A stretch of DNA of 49,363 nt, taken from an uncultured Scytonema sp. (lineage in GTDB: Bacteria; Cyanobacteriota; Cyanobacteriia; Cyanobacteriales; Nostocaceae). The stretch lies in contig CALMVQ010000276.1 of the NCBI GenBank assembly GCA_937873135.1, forward strand, positions 1-49,363, given 5' to 3'. The first letter of the stretch is position 1; every line of letters begins with the position of its first letter. The translations under genes and the position numbers were made by a program. Below, piece after piece: positions 7,534-15,895 of the stretch. Below the pieces are notes generated by a model that searched no databases, was not told the origin of the DNA, and saw nothing but the letters and a program-made list of their open reading frames with translations.

Positions 7534-9798
7534 TTATGTGTCAATTTGACCGACGCGACGGATATTAATAATATCGCTTAATTTCTTAATTTGGGTAAAG
7601 ATTTGTTCGAGTTGAGAGCGATCGCGGATATCGATCCCCAAGTCCATTAAAGCTGGTTGACCATTGGCCGTTTTCACAGTAGCATGACGTACATTGATAC
7701 CTTGGTCGCTCAACCGCGATAAAATATCTTTCAGTATGCCGACGCGATCCATTGCTTCAATCTGAATATTCACCGAATAACTTTGAGAACGACTCGTATT
7801 TTCGCCTGTTGAATTCCACATCACTGGTACGAGGCGCTCGCACTCCACATCCTCAAGATTGTGACATCCTTGGCGATGAATCGAAATTCCCTTACTTCGC
7901 GTTACGACACCGATAATTCCTTCACCGGGTATAGGAGTACAACACCCCGAAAGATGATACATTAACCCTTCTACCCCAACAATAGGGGAATCGTTGGAGC
8001 GGGAAATTGCCGTAGCATCCCGCAACGTCTTGGTTGCAGTTTGTTCTTTGGGAAGAAATTGCGGTGCGATCGCGATCGGTTGTTGCGATTTCACGACTTC
8101 TCGCCAACGGTTAAGTAACAAGTTGAGCGTAACTTCACCGTAACCTAAAGCGGCGACTAAATCTTCCACCGAATGGTAATTACATCGTTCAGCGACAGCA
8201 TCCATTGATTCCGATTTCAGCAAGCTTTCAAAACCCGTTTTCCCGAGTTCTTTTTCCAACAATTCCCGCCCTCGGCAAATATTTTCTTCACGACGCGATC
8301 GCTTATACCATTGCTTGATGCGATTCTTTGCTGCCGAAGTTCTGACAAAGTTTAACCAATCCAGACTCGGATGACTATTCTTCTGCGTAATAATCTCGAC
8401 AATATCGCCATTTTGCAGCCTTGTAGACAGTGGCACCATCCGTCCGTTCACTCGCACTCCCGCACAGTGGTTCCCCACTTCTGTATGAATGCGATAGGCA
8501 AAGTCTACACTTGAAGAACCAGGGCTTAAAGCAATAACATCACCCTTAGGGGTAAAGACATAAACATCATCCTCAAATAAATTATCCTTGATGCTTTCCA
8601 GATATTCCTGAGCGTCTTTCAAGTCACTTTGCCATTCCAGCAACTGCCGCAACCAAGTGAACTTTTCATCTGCCGCAGTAATCCGGGTATTGTTAGAACT
8701 CCCCGTTTCCTTGTACTTCCAGTGGGCGGCAATTCCATACTCTGCAATCTGATGCATTTCCAGAGTGCGGATTTGCACTTCCAAAGGACGCCCCCACGGA
8801 CTAATCACCCCTGTATGCAAAGACTGGTAACGATTCGCCTTAGGCAAGCCAATGTAATCTTTAAATCTGCCAGGAATTGGGCGAAAAGCATCGTGAACCA
8901 TTGCCAAGGCACGATAACAATCCTCATTTGTCTTGACAGTAATTCTGAGCGCCGCCACATCATAAATTTCGTGAAACTCTTTGTTTTGCCGTTGCATCTT
9001 CTGATAGATACTGTAAAGATGCTTAGGACGCCCACTAATGTCAAGGCACTGAATTCCCGCGTCTAACAGCCGATGCCGCAAAGTTTCGATAACGTTCGCC
9101 AATCTTTCTTCCCGTAAAGTCCGTTTTTCAGCGACATATTGCTGAATTTGGCGGTAAGCGTCGGTTTCTAGATACTTAAATGATAAATCTTCCAATTCCC
9201 ACTTAAAACGCCAGATGCCCAAGCGATTGGCTAAAGGAGCAAAAATTTCTCGTGTTTCCAATGCAATCCTCTGGCGTTTCTCATCAGCTAGATGTTCGAG
9301 AGTGCGCATATTGTGCAGACGATCTGCCAACTTCACCACGATCACCCGAATATCTTGTGCCATTGCCAAAAACATGCGGCGAAAATTCTCAGCTTGGCTT
9401 TCTGTCTTACTTTTAAAATTGAATTTGGAAAGCTTAGTAACTCCTTCTACTAAAAGCCGCACTTCTGTTCCGAAGCGCTGTTCTATTTCATCAATCGTGA
9501 CATTTGTATCCTCAACTACATCATGGAGAAACCCAGCTGCTATCATAGCGGCACTGCCCCCCAAGTCGCGCAACAATCCAGCCACTGCAACAGGATGACA
9601 GATATAAGCTTCTCCCGATTTGCGGTACTGTCCCTTATGCAAATTGTAGGCAAATTCAAATGCCCGACAAATCAAATCTGTTTCACCAGTTCGATTCTTT
9701 TCAACATCAGGGCTTTCTGAGCCCGAACAATCTAAACAAATTTCTAGCCATTCCGGAAGCTTAACATCAGTTGGTGAATTTATTACAGTGGTCATCAT
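7534..9798 (-). CDS. rel: Bifunctional (p)ppGpp synthetase/hydrolase (RelA/SpoT homologue)
   Basis: About 754 residues, full family length. Order of domains: HD hydrolase domain (HPVAVAGLLRDLGG then FLHDVVEDT, the HDxxED metal site); synthetase domain (RFKDYIGLPKANRYQSLHT, with the RFKD type of loop); TGS domain (VYVFTPKGDVIALSPGSS); conserved C-terminal helices; and ACT domain (VNIQIEAMDRVGILKDILS). It makes and degrades the stringent-response alarmone. RFKD and intact HD residues suggest both activities. The frame is open to a TTG at 9813, but the two ATGs at 9798 and 9795 are the better starts. Confidence 0.95.
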   Translation of the reverse strand: MMTTVINSPTDVKLPEWLEICLDCSGSESPDVEKNRTGETDLICRAFEFAYNLHKGQYRKSGEAYICHPVAVAGLLRDLGGSAAMIAAGFLHDVVEDTNVTIDEIEQRFGTEVRLLVEGVTKLSKFNFKSKTESQAENFRRMFLAMAQDIRVIVVKLADRLHNMRTLEHLADEKRQRIALETREIFAPLANRLGIWRFKWELEDLSFKYLETDAYRQIQQYVAEKRTLREERLANVIETLRHRLLDAGIQCLDISGRPKHLYSIYQKMQRQNKEFHEIYDVAALRITVKTNEDCYRALAMVHDAFRPIPGRFKDYIGLPKANRYQSLHTGVISPWGRPLEVQIRTLEMHQIAEYGIAAHWKYKETGSSNNTRITAADEKFTWLRQLLEWQSDLKDAQEYLESIKDNLFEDDVYVFTPKGDVIALSPGSSSVDFAYRIHTEVGNHCAGVRVNGRMVPLSTRLQNGDIVEIITQKNSHPSLDWLNFVRTSAAKNRIKQWYKRSRREENICRGRELLEKELGKTGFESLLKSESMDAVAERCNYHSVEDLVAALGYGEVTLNLLLNRWREVVKSQQPIAIAPQFLPKEQTATKTLRDATAISRSNDSPIVGVEGLMYHLSGCCTPIPGEGIIGVVTRSKGISIHRQGCHNLEDVECERLVPVMWNSTGENTSRSQSYSVNIQIEAMDRVGILKDILSRLSDQGINVRHATVKTANGQPALMDLGIDIRDRSQLEQIFTQIKKLSDIINIRRVGQIDT

Positions 9799-9996
9799 AG
9801 AATTGGGATGCAATCTGTCTTTGAGTAAGAAAGTGGAAGGATCTGCTTATAGCTTGTCGCCAATAAAGGCTGTTACTGATACACTGCCCTTGAATCATGT
9901 GTATGAGGATGATTTACTTTATATTCAAGTATGAGTGCAAATCATCTAGTAAAAGGGTTAAGTGCGATCATCCTGGCAATAGATAAATGCAAAAAT

Positions 9997-10019
9997 AGCC
10001 TCAAATCTGATTTGAGGCT
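9997..10019. promoter_or_regulatory. Perfect 11-bp inverted repeat between rel and the patD-like gene
   Basis: AGCCTCAAATC, one spacer base, GATTTGAGGCT. It lies between divergent genes and has no U-run, so it is more likely an operator or mRNA hairpin than a terminator. A TTGACA at 10063-10068 lies 25 nt before the downstream ATG, but I see no good -10 box at the right distance. Confidence 0.4.
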
Positions 10020-10093
10020 TCAGATCTCGAAAAAGTTGAAAAAAACTATCTAAAAAAAAATCTTGACACTTATCTTATCTTAATTATGGCTAG

Positions 10094-10453
10094 ATGTCTC
10101 TAAATCAACAGAAATATCACTCATTCGCAATCTTGCTTAAACAATTACGCTCAGATCTTACCCCCATTCCACTAAATGCACTAGAACTGCGACAGCGTAC
10201 AGCGTCCTTACAGCAATTTTTTCAGCAACAAATTGTGCCTCTGGATGATGAAGGTACAGACAGCCAAGATTGGGGGCGCGAGCAGTCTTATCGAACGGAG
10301 ATGAGCAAGCAACTGCGACTCTTGGAAATTGATGTCATGTTTTTTCAAGGATCCCGGCAAGCTTCTACTGCACAAGAAAGACTTGATACCATTAATCATC
10401 GCTTGACAACTCTCATAGAATACTCTAAAGCAATATTACAAACAGAGGAATAG
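10094..10453 (+). CDS. patD: PatD-like heterocyst frequency control protein
   Basis: A 119-residue, all-helical soluble protein. The conserved core YRTEMSKQLRLLEIDVMFFQ followed by GSRQ, and the C-terminal RLTTLIEYSKAIL, are what I remember of the PatD family, which tunes heterocyst spacing downstream of NtcA in Anabaena. No clean GTA-N8-TAC NtcA box is visible upstream. It is divergent from rel. If the assignment is right, the host forms heterocysts. The identification rests on memory of the family, not a search. Confidence 0.6.
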   Translation: MSLNQQKYHSFAILLKQLRSDLTPIPLNALELRQRTASLQQFFQQQIVPLDDEGTDSQDWGREQSYRTEMSKQLRLLEIDVMFFQGSRQASTAQERLDTINHRLTTLIEYSKAILQTEE

Positions 10454-10579
10454 TATCTTTTCACCACCATAAACGACTCCTGAACAGGTATAAAAGTACC
10501 TATTTTCTTTCTTGTCTTCCACAGCGAGGAGCAGTTCGGTAGTCACAACGAACAACGAAAAACTAACAATTAACAAATT

Positions 10580-12241
10580 ATGAGTGAAAGTTTATTTTGT
10601 ATTGAAAATTTGCAAGTTGCCTATCCTCATCATAGCGCTGAAGCAATTCAGTGGGCAGTTGATGGTGTGTCTTTTACCCTGCAACCAGGAGAAAGAATGG
10701 GATTGGTGGGTGAGTCGGGTTGTGGCAAGTCAACCTTGGGAAGGGCGGCGATGCGGTTACTGCCACCTTCCACTCAGATTAAAGGAAGGGTAATGTTTCA
10801 AGGGCAATCAGTTTTTGATATGACTTCCTCTCAGGTGCGGAAATTTCGGGGAGAAGCAGTGGCACTCATTTTCCAAGATCCGATGACGCGCCTCGATCCG
10901 TTGATGAGCATTGGTAACCACTGTATCGAAACCTTAAAGGCGCACTCCCCTCAATTATCAATGCGGGCAGCGAAGGAAAAGGCGATCGCGACATTGGATA
11001 AAGTCAAAATTCCGGCAAATCGCTGGGATCAATACCCTCACGAGTTTAGCGGTGGAATGCGGCAAAGGGTAGCGATCGCCCTAGCTTTACTCCTGAATCC
11101 GAAGTTAATTGTTGCTGATGAACCGACTACCAGCTTGGATGTCACCGTCTCTGCCCAGATTCTACAGGAATTAACACGACTATGCAGTGTCGAAAACATG
11201 GCATTGCTGCTCATCTCTCACGATTTAGCTTTGGTTACTGAGTATTGCCCCCGCATTGGGGTGATGTACAACGGCAAAATGGTGGAAATGGGTTCCTCTC
11301 AAACTGTGTTCCAGCAACCCCAACATGAATATACAAAGCAGCTTCTTAAAGCAGCTTTGCATATTCAAGGAAATGGAGAATCGGGAATGAAGGAAATTTC
11401 TGCAACTTCTCCTCTTCCTCCTACTCCTCACTCTCCAATTCTCCGTGTCACAGACTTAAAGCAGTACTACAGCTTAGAACCCAACTTTGTAGAGCGACTG
11501 TTGAGGCAGCAAAGTCAGACAATTAAAGCTGTGGATGGTATTAACCTCGAACTGTATCCAAAGGAAATTCTTGGATTAGTGGGAGAGTCGGGTTGCGGTA
11601 AGAGTACGCTGTCACGGACAATTTTGCAACTTATTCGTCCGACTGCCGGTAAAGTGGAGTTCTTAGGACGAGATTTAACTAGTGCAACACGCCAAGAAAT
11701 AAGATCCTCTAGGCGACAAATGCAGATGGTGTTTCAAGATCCACATGCTTGTCTAAATCCAGTAATGACAGTTGGACAGAGTATAGCTGATCCGATGCTC
11801 ATTCATAACCTAGCTACATCCGCCAAGGCAACCGAAGAGGTATTGTTGATGCTAGATAAAGTCGGGTTAAAACCAGCATCTGTCTATATAGAACGTTATC
11901 CGTCAGATTTGTCTGGTGGGCAACAGCAACGAGTGGCTTTAGCCCGTGCTTTAATTACTCGTCCCAAACTTGTCATTTGCGATGAACCTGTTAGTATGTT
12001 GGATGCAAGCGTGCAGTCACAAGTCTTAGATTTGATGTTGCTTCTTAAAGAGGAATTTGAGTTAACATATTTGTTTATAACTCATGACCTTTGGTTGGCT
12101 CGCTTTTTGTGCGATCGCATTGCCGTCATGAACGGTGGTAAGATTGTCGAAATTGGTCCAACAAAAGAAATTTTTGCCAATCCCCAACACCCTTACACTC
12201 AAACTTTACTAGCTGCTGCGCCTTTATTAGCACGGGTTTAA
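10580..12241 (+). CDS. Fused double ABC ATPase, peptide/oligopeptide transporter type
   Basis: 553 residues with two complete ABC modules, like a DppD-DppF or YejF fusion. Module 1 has Walker A GESGCGKSTLG (about residue 42), signature EFSGGMRQRVAIA and Walker B LIVADEPTTSLDV. Module 2 has GESGCGKSTLS (about 336), LSGGQQQRVALARA and LVICDEPVSMLDA. Each module ends with the peptide-transporter C-terminal motif (QHEYTKQLL, QHPYTQTLL). It powers import of peptides through a permease not encoded in this window. A Pro/Ser-rich linker (SPLPPTPHSPIL) from CTCCTCTTCC-type repeat DNA joins the modules. Confidence 0.93.
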   Translation: MSESLFCIENLQVAYPHHSAEAIQWAVDGVSFTLQPGERMGLVGESGCGKSTLGRAAMRLLPPSTQIKGRVMFQGQSVFDMTSSQVRKFRGEAVALIFQDPMTRLDPLMSIGNHCIETLKAHSPQLSMRAAKEKAIATLDKVKIPANRWDQYPHEFSGGMRQRVAIALALLLNPKLIVADEPTTSLDVTVSAQILQELTRLCSVENMALLLISHDLALVTEYCPRIGVMYNGKMVEMGSSQTVFQQPQHEYTKQLLKAALHIQGNGESGMKEISATSPLPPTPHSPILRVTDLKQYYSLEPNFVERLLRQQSQTIKAVDGINLELYPKEILGLVGESGCGKSTLSRTILQLIRPTAGKVEFLGRDLTSATRQEIRSSRRQMQMVFQDPHACLNPVMTVGQSIADPMLIHNLATSAKATEEVLLMLDKVGLKPASVYIERYPSDLSGGQQQRVALARALITRPKLVICDEPVSMLDASVQSQVLDLMLLLKEEFELTYLFITHDLWLARFLCDRIAVMNGGKIVEIGPTKEIFANPQHPYTQTLLAAAPLLARV

Positions 12242-12293
12242 GTGAGACTGAGGAGTAAGGAATCAAAACTCTCAATTCTCAATTCGATTTTCA

Positions 12294-12782
12294 ATGATAA
12301 TTCGCGATGCCACTGAAGCTGATTTACCAGTTATTGTAGCGATTTACAATGCTTCAATTCCCACCCGTCTGGCAACCGCTGATTTAAAGCCAGTTTCTGT
12401 GGAAAGTCGCCTTGCATGGTTTAAGGGACGATCATCATCAAAACGCCCTCTTTGGGTGATTGAAGTAGAAGATGTCGTTGCTGGTTGGCTAAGTTTCCAA
12501 TCTTTTTATGGACGACCAGCTTATCATGCTACTGCTGAAATTAGTATTTATATTGCGCCAGACTCTCATCGACGTGGTTTGGGGAGTCAGCTTCTTGCTC
12601 AAGCAATTCATCAAAGTCCAAATTTAGGCTTGAAGACGCTCATGGGCTGGATTTTTGCTCATAATCAACCTAGTTTAAAGCTGTTTGAAACATTTAGCTT
12701 TCAAGTTTGGGGACATTTGCCTCAAATTGCAGAACTTGATGGCGTAGAACGCGACTTAGTCATTATGGGACTGCGAATTTAA
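12294..12782 (+). CDS. GNAT family N-acetyltransferase
   Basis: A 162-residue protein resembling phosphinothricin-type acetyltransferases. It begins MIIRDATEADLPVIVAIYNA. It has the acetyl-CoA binding motif SHRRGLGSQLLAQAI (about residues 97-111) and the C-terminal NQPSLKLFETFSFQVWGHLP. The substrate is unknown. It starts 52 bp after the ABC ATPase gene on the same strand, so they may be cotranscribed. Confidence 0.88.
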   Translation: MIIRDATEADLPVIVAIYNASIPTRLATADLKPVSVESRLAWFKGRSSSKRPLWVIEVEDVVAGWLSFQSFYGRPAYHATAEISIYIAPDSHRRGLGSQLLAQAIHQSPNLGLKTLMGWIFAHNQPSLKLFETFSFQVWGHLPQIAELDGVERDLVIMGLRI

Positions 12783-12845
12783 TCAACGAAGCTAATTGCG
12801 AATAAAATCAATATCCACTACTATCATTCTAGAACAAAAGTCAAA

Positions 12846-13162
12846 GAATGCGACAGCTCCCCATGTAGGGGCGAACGGTGAGACAGAGAAAGCAGGAGGG
12901 TTAGCCCGACCTAGGGGACTGCGAACCCGTTAGCGCAGCGTTAGCGAGGAACGAGCGTCAGGGCTGTTCGCCCTTGCAGTATATTTGATGTGTAGCGAAG
13001 TTTTATGGAATTGGTATAAGTGCCTAAGTAATACCAACGAAAAAAGAATACGACAGATAACCATGTAGGGGCGAACGGCTGTAAGAAAGCGGGAACGCCG
13101 TACAGGCGAACCCCCTGACGATGGGTTTATGTGTTGCAAACATTTTTGAAATTGGTATAAGT
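12846..13162. repeat. Two related dispersed repeats (GTAGGGGCGAACGG family)
   Basis: Copy A (about 12846-13020) and copy B (about 13048-13162) both begin GAAT(G/A)CGACAG...CCATGTAGGGGCGAACGG and end GAA(A/)TTGGTATAAGT. Copy A also contains the GGAGGGTTAGCCCGACCTAG block found at about 3541. Internal GC-rich arms (GGGGCGAAC, GTTCGCCC) can pair. The longer stretch 12783-13339 contains no gene. Confidence 0.75.
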
Positions 13163-13339
13163 TGATCCAAAACAACATAGATGTGTTAAGATGTATTTAA
13201 ACACTCATTTGCCTATTAACAACTGTCAGTTTAGGCTTGACAAGATTGTTGGTTTTTACTGACAAGTTATTCGATTCAACCCACTATACACAAACCATAC
13301 TTCAGCCAGTCAGGTAAGGTTGTGTTTATTCATAAAAAC

Positions 13340-13573
13340 TTACTTAGTCTCATCAATAAGACGGATGTAGGATATAGAATGCTGCTTAAATTCCGGAATA
13401 GAACGTCCCAGCGTTTTGGCGATATTAATCCACTGTTGCATCACAACTTCTACATTTTGCAGTGCTTGTTGATAAGTTCTGCCGTCAGCTGCACAACCTG
13501 GTAACTCTGGAACTTCAGCTATAAATTCTTGGTCTTCTTCACTCCAGTAGAGAATAATTTCATAATGGAGCAT
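13340..13573 (-). CDS. hicB: HicB-family antitoxin
   Basis: A 77-residue protein with the HicB partial RNase-H-like fold: YEIILYWSEEDQEFIAEVPE then LPGCAADGRTYQQALQNVE. This short type lacks a separate DNA-binding domain. GGAGG lies 8 nt before the ATG. It overlaps the end of the toxin gene by 14 bp, so the pair is one operon in toxin-antitoxin order. Confidence 0.9.
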   Translation of the reverse strand: MLHYEIILYWSEEDQEFIAEVPELPGCAADGRTYQQALQNVEVVMQQWINIAKTLGRSIPEFKQHSISYIRLIDETK

Positions 13574-13826
13574 TCTTTTTACCTCCTAACTGGTATTTGA
13601 GAATGACTGCGCGAACTTGTTTTACTTGATAGGGTTTAGCTTTTCCTTGCTTGTGTTGCAAATTCAAGATCTCTTCGACGTTTTTTTTTGTAAAAATATA
13701 GTTACCATTATGTATCTGTTCACTAAAGCCCAGGCTTTGTAAGAGTTGCCACAGTTGAGCAAAAGGTATGTCTGCATCAGATCCTCCTAAGAGGATTTTA
13801 GACAGGAGTTTATCTTGTGGAGTCAC
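13560..13826 (-). CDS. hicA: HicA-family mRNA interferase toxin
   Basis: An 88-residue HicA-like protein. It has the double-stranded RNA-binding-like fold with G...YIFTKKNVEEILNLQ, where family members carry the catalytic His or an equivalent, and KPYQVKQVRAVILKYQL at the C-terminus. The usual His in the xHxxF/YxF strand is replaced here (NGNYIFTK), so activity is uncertain. The start is GTG at 13826-13824 and overlaps the stop of a 41-aa upstream frame (GTGA). Confidence 0.8.
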   Translation of the reverse strand: MTPQDKLLSKILLGGSDADIPFAQLWQLLQSLGFSEQIHNGNYIFTKKNVEEILNLQHKQGKAKPYQVKQVRAVILKYQLGGKKNAPL

Positions 13827-13948
13827 GGTTTGTGAATAATATCCCTAAATAATTGTAATTTACCTAACTTTACAAAAAAGGCGGTGGGAAAATCCCATAC
13901 TTTCTCTAGCCGTAAGTTGAAAACCGATCCACCGCCACCATTAGTCAT
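13823..13948 (-). CDS. Possible 41-aa leader or upstream ORF of hicA
   Basis: The frame reads MTNGGGGSVFNLRLEKVWDF... and ends RDIIHKP, with its TGA overlapping the GTG start of hicA. It runs through the GGCGGTGG/CCACCGCC hairpin region. The overlap suggests translational coupling, but the poly-Gly stretch arises from the hairpin arm, so it may be chance. I recognise no homologue. Confidence 0.25.
   Translation of the reverse strand: MTNGGGGSVFNLRLEKVWDFPTAFFVKLGKLQLFRDIIHKP
13874..13936 (-). terminator. Terminator-like structure downstream of the 14086-14613 gene
   Basis: On the minus strand GGCGGTGG (13936-13929) pairs with CCACCGCC (13887-13880). A small inner hairpin is TGGGA-TTT-TCCCA type, and the structure is followed by TTTTTT. 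The loop between the outer arms is long (about 41 nt), so it could also be the 3' end of a small RNA. Confidence 0.4.
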
Positions 13949-14085
13949 GAGAATTTACACAGTATGCAAATTCTTGTTTCCTTCAGGAACCGGATAAGTT
14001 GTATGAGATAAAAACAGACGCGCTTCACCTAAAGCCATGCCTTTATAATTCTAAGGTAGAGAGCGTTCTGCGACGCAGTTAACTT

Positions 14086-14613
14086 CTACCTCTTAACAGG
14101 GATCGTCTCGAACTCGAAAGAAGCAATCCGACGCTCACTAATATAGATATCTATTTTGTGCTTTCCAATTGGATCGCCGGAAACAACAGTCCAATAATCC
14201 TGGATTATACCATTTTTTATTAACTGTGTGCGCGTAGTAACCCCCTCAGTGCCGTGTGCCGCTATCGAGAAGTGTTCGCCATCGGTTGTCCCCCAAGTGT
14301 CTGGGTGCTTTGGTAGCTGTAGGATTTCTCGCCAAGTCACTTCACCTTGATAGTCTTTAAGCTGAATACGCCACCCGTATTTATTTCCCTCAATGAGTGG
14401 GATTTTGTTGGTGGGAAGAAAAGTCACGTTTTTTTTGGATTTCACCTGCAAAATCCCGAATTCAGCTTTAGTGACAATAATTGGTACAGTCGTCGGTTTT
14501 GCACTGACTGACTGAGAGGAGGCTAGTGCATTATATGCGGAAGAAGCTACAACTCCAGACGCTATCCAAGAAGCAACTAATAGAACCGTCGCAGATCCAA
14601 TTCTCGGTTGCAT
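14086..14613 (-). CDS. Exported hypothetical protein (175 aa)
   Basis: The N-terminus (MQPRIGSATVLLVASWIASG...) is a signal peptide or anchor, with cleavage possible near NALA-SSQS. The mature part is beta-rich (YGWRIQLKDYQGEVTWREIL, KIDIYISERRIASFEFETIP). It includes PKHPDTWGTTDGEHFSI, a pattern I cannot link to a known enzyme. Monocistronic; a terminator-like structure follows. Function unknown. Confidence 0.65.
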   Translation of the reverse strand: MQPRIGSATVLLVASWIASGVVASSAYNALASSQSVSAKPTTVPIIVTKAEFGILQVKSKKNVTFLPTNKIPLIEGNKYGWRIQLKDYQGEVTWREILQLPKHPDTWGTTDGEHFSIAAHGTEGVTTRTQLIKNGIIQDYWTVVSGDPIGKHKIDIYISERRIASFEFETIPVKR

Positions 14614-14930
14614 AATTTATCTAATATCAAGTCATACTTATTGATACATGAAATCTAACAGTTTTTCAGATATACACAGAACATTTTTAAGGCATCATGA
14701 ATGTAGTAAAGGGCGCAATGTACTTTTCGTCATCTATTCTCGTTTGTCATAAATTTACTACTGACACGTAACGTTTATCTATTTTTCGACTTATCCTCGC
14801 ATTTTTAAAGTCAGTCTTTACGAAATCGAGTTGACGTTAAGTGAAACGCGATCGCCTAGAGCGGGCGGGTACGCAATCACAATTGGCTTCTAACTCCTAT
14901 CCAGGTTTTGATTTTCAGAACAAGCAAGAG
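14614..14930. other. Intergenic region without visible gene
   Basis: AT-rich with scattered short direct repeats. A GCGATCGC-type site is at about 14850. I see no coding or RNA gene. Confidence 0.5.
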
Positions 14931-15735
14931 CTAACTTAGTACTTCATTTGTAGTCTTGAAATGAAGTTTTGCAACCTTCTCCAAAATTTCTCTGCCATTT
15001 TCTTCAATCAACTGTCTTGCTACAGTAACAGCTGCTTTAGAAGAGCCTTTTGGTTACTTTGTGTGGTACTGTTTCCCCAAATTGTTTAGTTTATTGAGAA
15101 ATCGTTCTCTCGCTAAGATTGAAGCTGCTGCAACAGCTATATGACTCTCAGCCCGATAAGCTTGAATAACTTTTAATTTCTTGCCTTGCTCTTGTAGTTT
15201 TTCAAGCAAAAGCTTTTCGTCAGCAAATTGATCAATGATCGCTGTTTGACATTCAACTTTAGATATAGTAGTCCTAAATGAGTTATGAAAATTATTTGTG
15301 GAATGAACCGCCTTGGCTGACGCCACGTCTGACGACGAAGGCGCAGCGTCTCGCAGAGAAGACGCCTTCGCGCAGCGTCTCCCCTTGGGAGAAGAACGCC
15401 AAGAAAAGAAAGAGAGAGGATTTTACGCTCTGATGCGCGGATTGCTATAAAAGTTCCTCTATTGCTTTTGCATGTGCCCAAGCAAGTAAGTCATTAAGTG
15501 ATTTTTTCTCGTTTTCGAGTTTGGCATATATTTGGTTATATCTTTCAGCAGATATTTCTACAATGACAAACTTATCCTGGCAAATTCTTCGGATCTCTCT
15601 AGCAATTTCCTGAATTTTCTTATCGCTTATAGCTTTACTATCTCTCACATTAAGCATTGTGAGTTGACTTGCAATTTTTTCGTCTATATACAGGTTAGCA
15701 CTGACTAAAGGGCCGAAATAATCACCGTAGGTTCG
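14931..15735 (-). pseudogene. rnhC: Broken RNase HIII gene
   Basis: Read on the minus strand, four family segments are recognisable: DYFGPLVSANLYIDEKIASQ then LNVRDSKAISDKKI; RYNQIYAKLENE then LLAWAHAKAIEELL; TAIIDQFADEKLLLEKL then YRAESHIAVAAASILARE; and PKGSSKAAVTVARQLIEENG. These are the catalytic core of RNase HIII, which cuts RNA in RNA-DNA hybrids. Three lesions are visible. The 5' part before GDYFGPLV, with the first catalytic residues, is missing and replaced by a dispersed repeat. A repeat of roughly 130 bp interrupts the middle. A TAA stands in frame before PKGSSK (LPKGAS in relatives), fitting a TTA to TAA change. No functional enzyme can be made. Confidence 0.85.
15300..15440. repeat. 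GC-rich repeat inserted in the rnhC remnant
   Basis: The segment contains GAAGGCG...CGCCTTC arms around GCAGCGTCTCGCAGAGAAG and a second GCGCAGCGTCTCCC. This is the palindromic GCGTCTC-type repeat widespread in Nostocales. It separates the AWAHAKAIEELL and TAIIDQFADE parts of rnhC. Confidence 0.7.
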
Positions 15736-15740
15736 CTTCT

Positions 15741-15767
15741 CCCTTCAATCAGGAGCGAACGTACAGC
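15741..15767 (-). repeat. Dispersed repeat CTGTACGTTCGCTC...GAAGGG
   Basis: Its reverse complement reads CTGTACGTTCGCTCCTGATT then GAAGGG. This equals the left end of the 31911-34332 segment, and its right end in inverted form. Here it abuts the truncated 5' end of rnhC. Confidence 0.8.
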
Positions 15768-15895
15768 AGTAGATTGTGCTATCTTGAAGAGTATTCAGTA
15801 TACTATAATTAGCACGAAAATCACAAAATAAAAATTTTAGGAACTAGAGAGCAGCTATCAAAATCTATGTCCCTAACTCTGTTGAGAATCTAGTT

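Noticed and set aside
9880-10093. NtcA site upstream of the patD-like gene
   Set aside because: The best match is GTA-N11-TAC; the spacing is wrong for GTA-N8-TAC.
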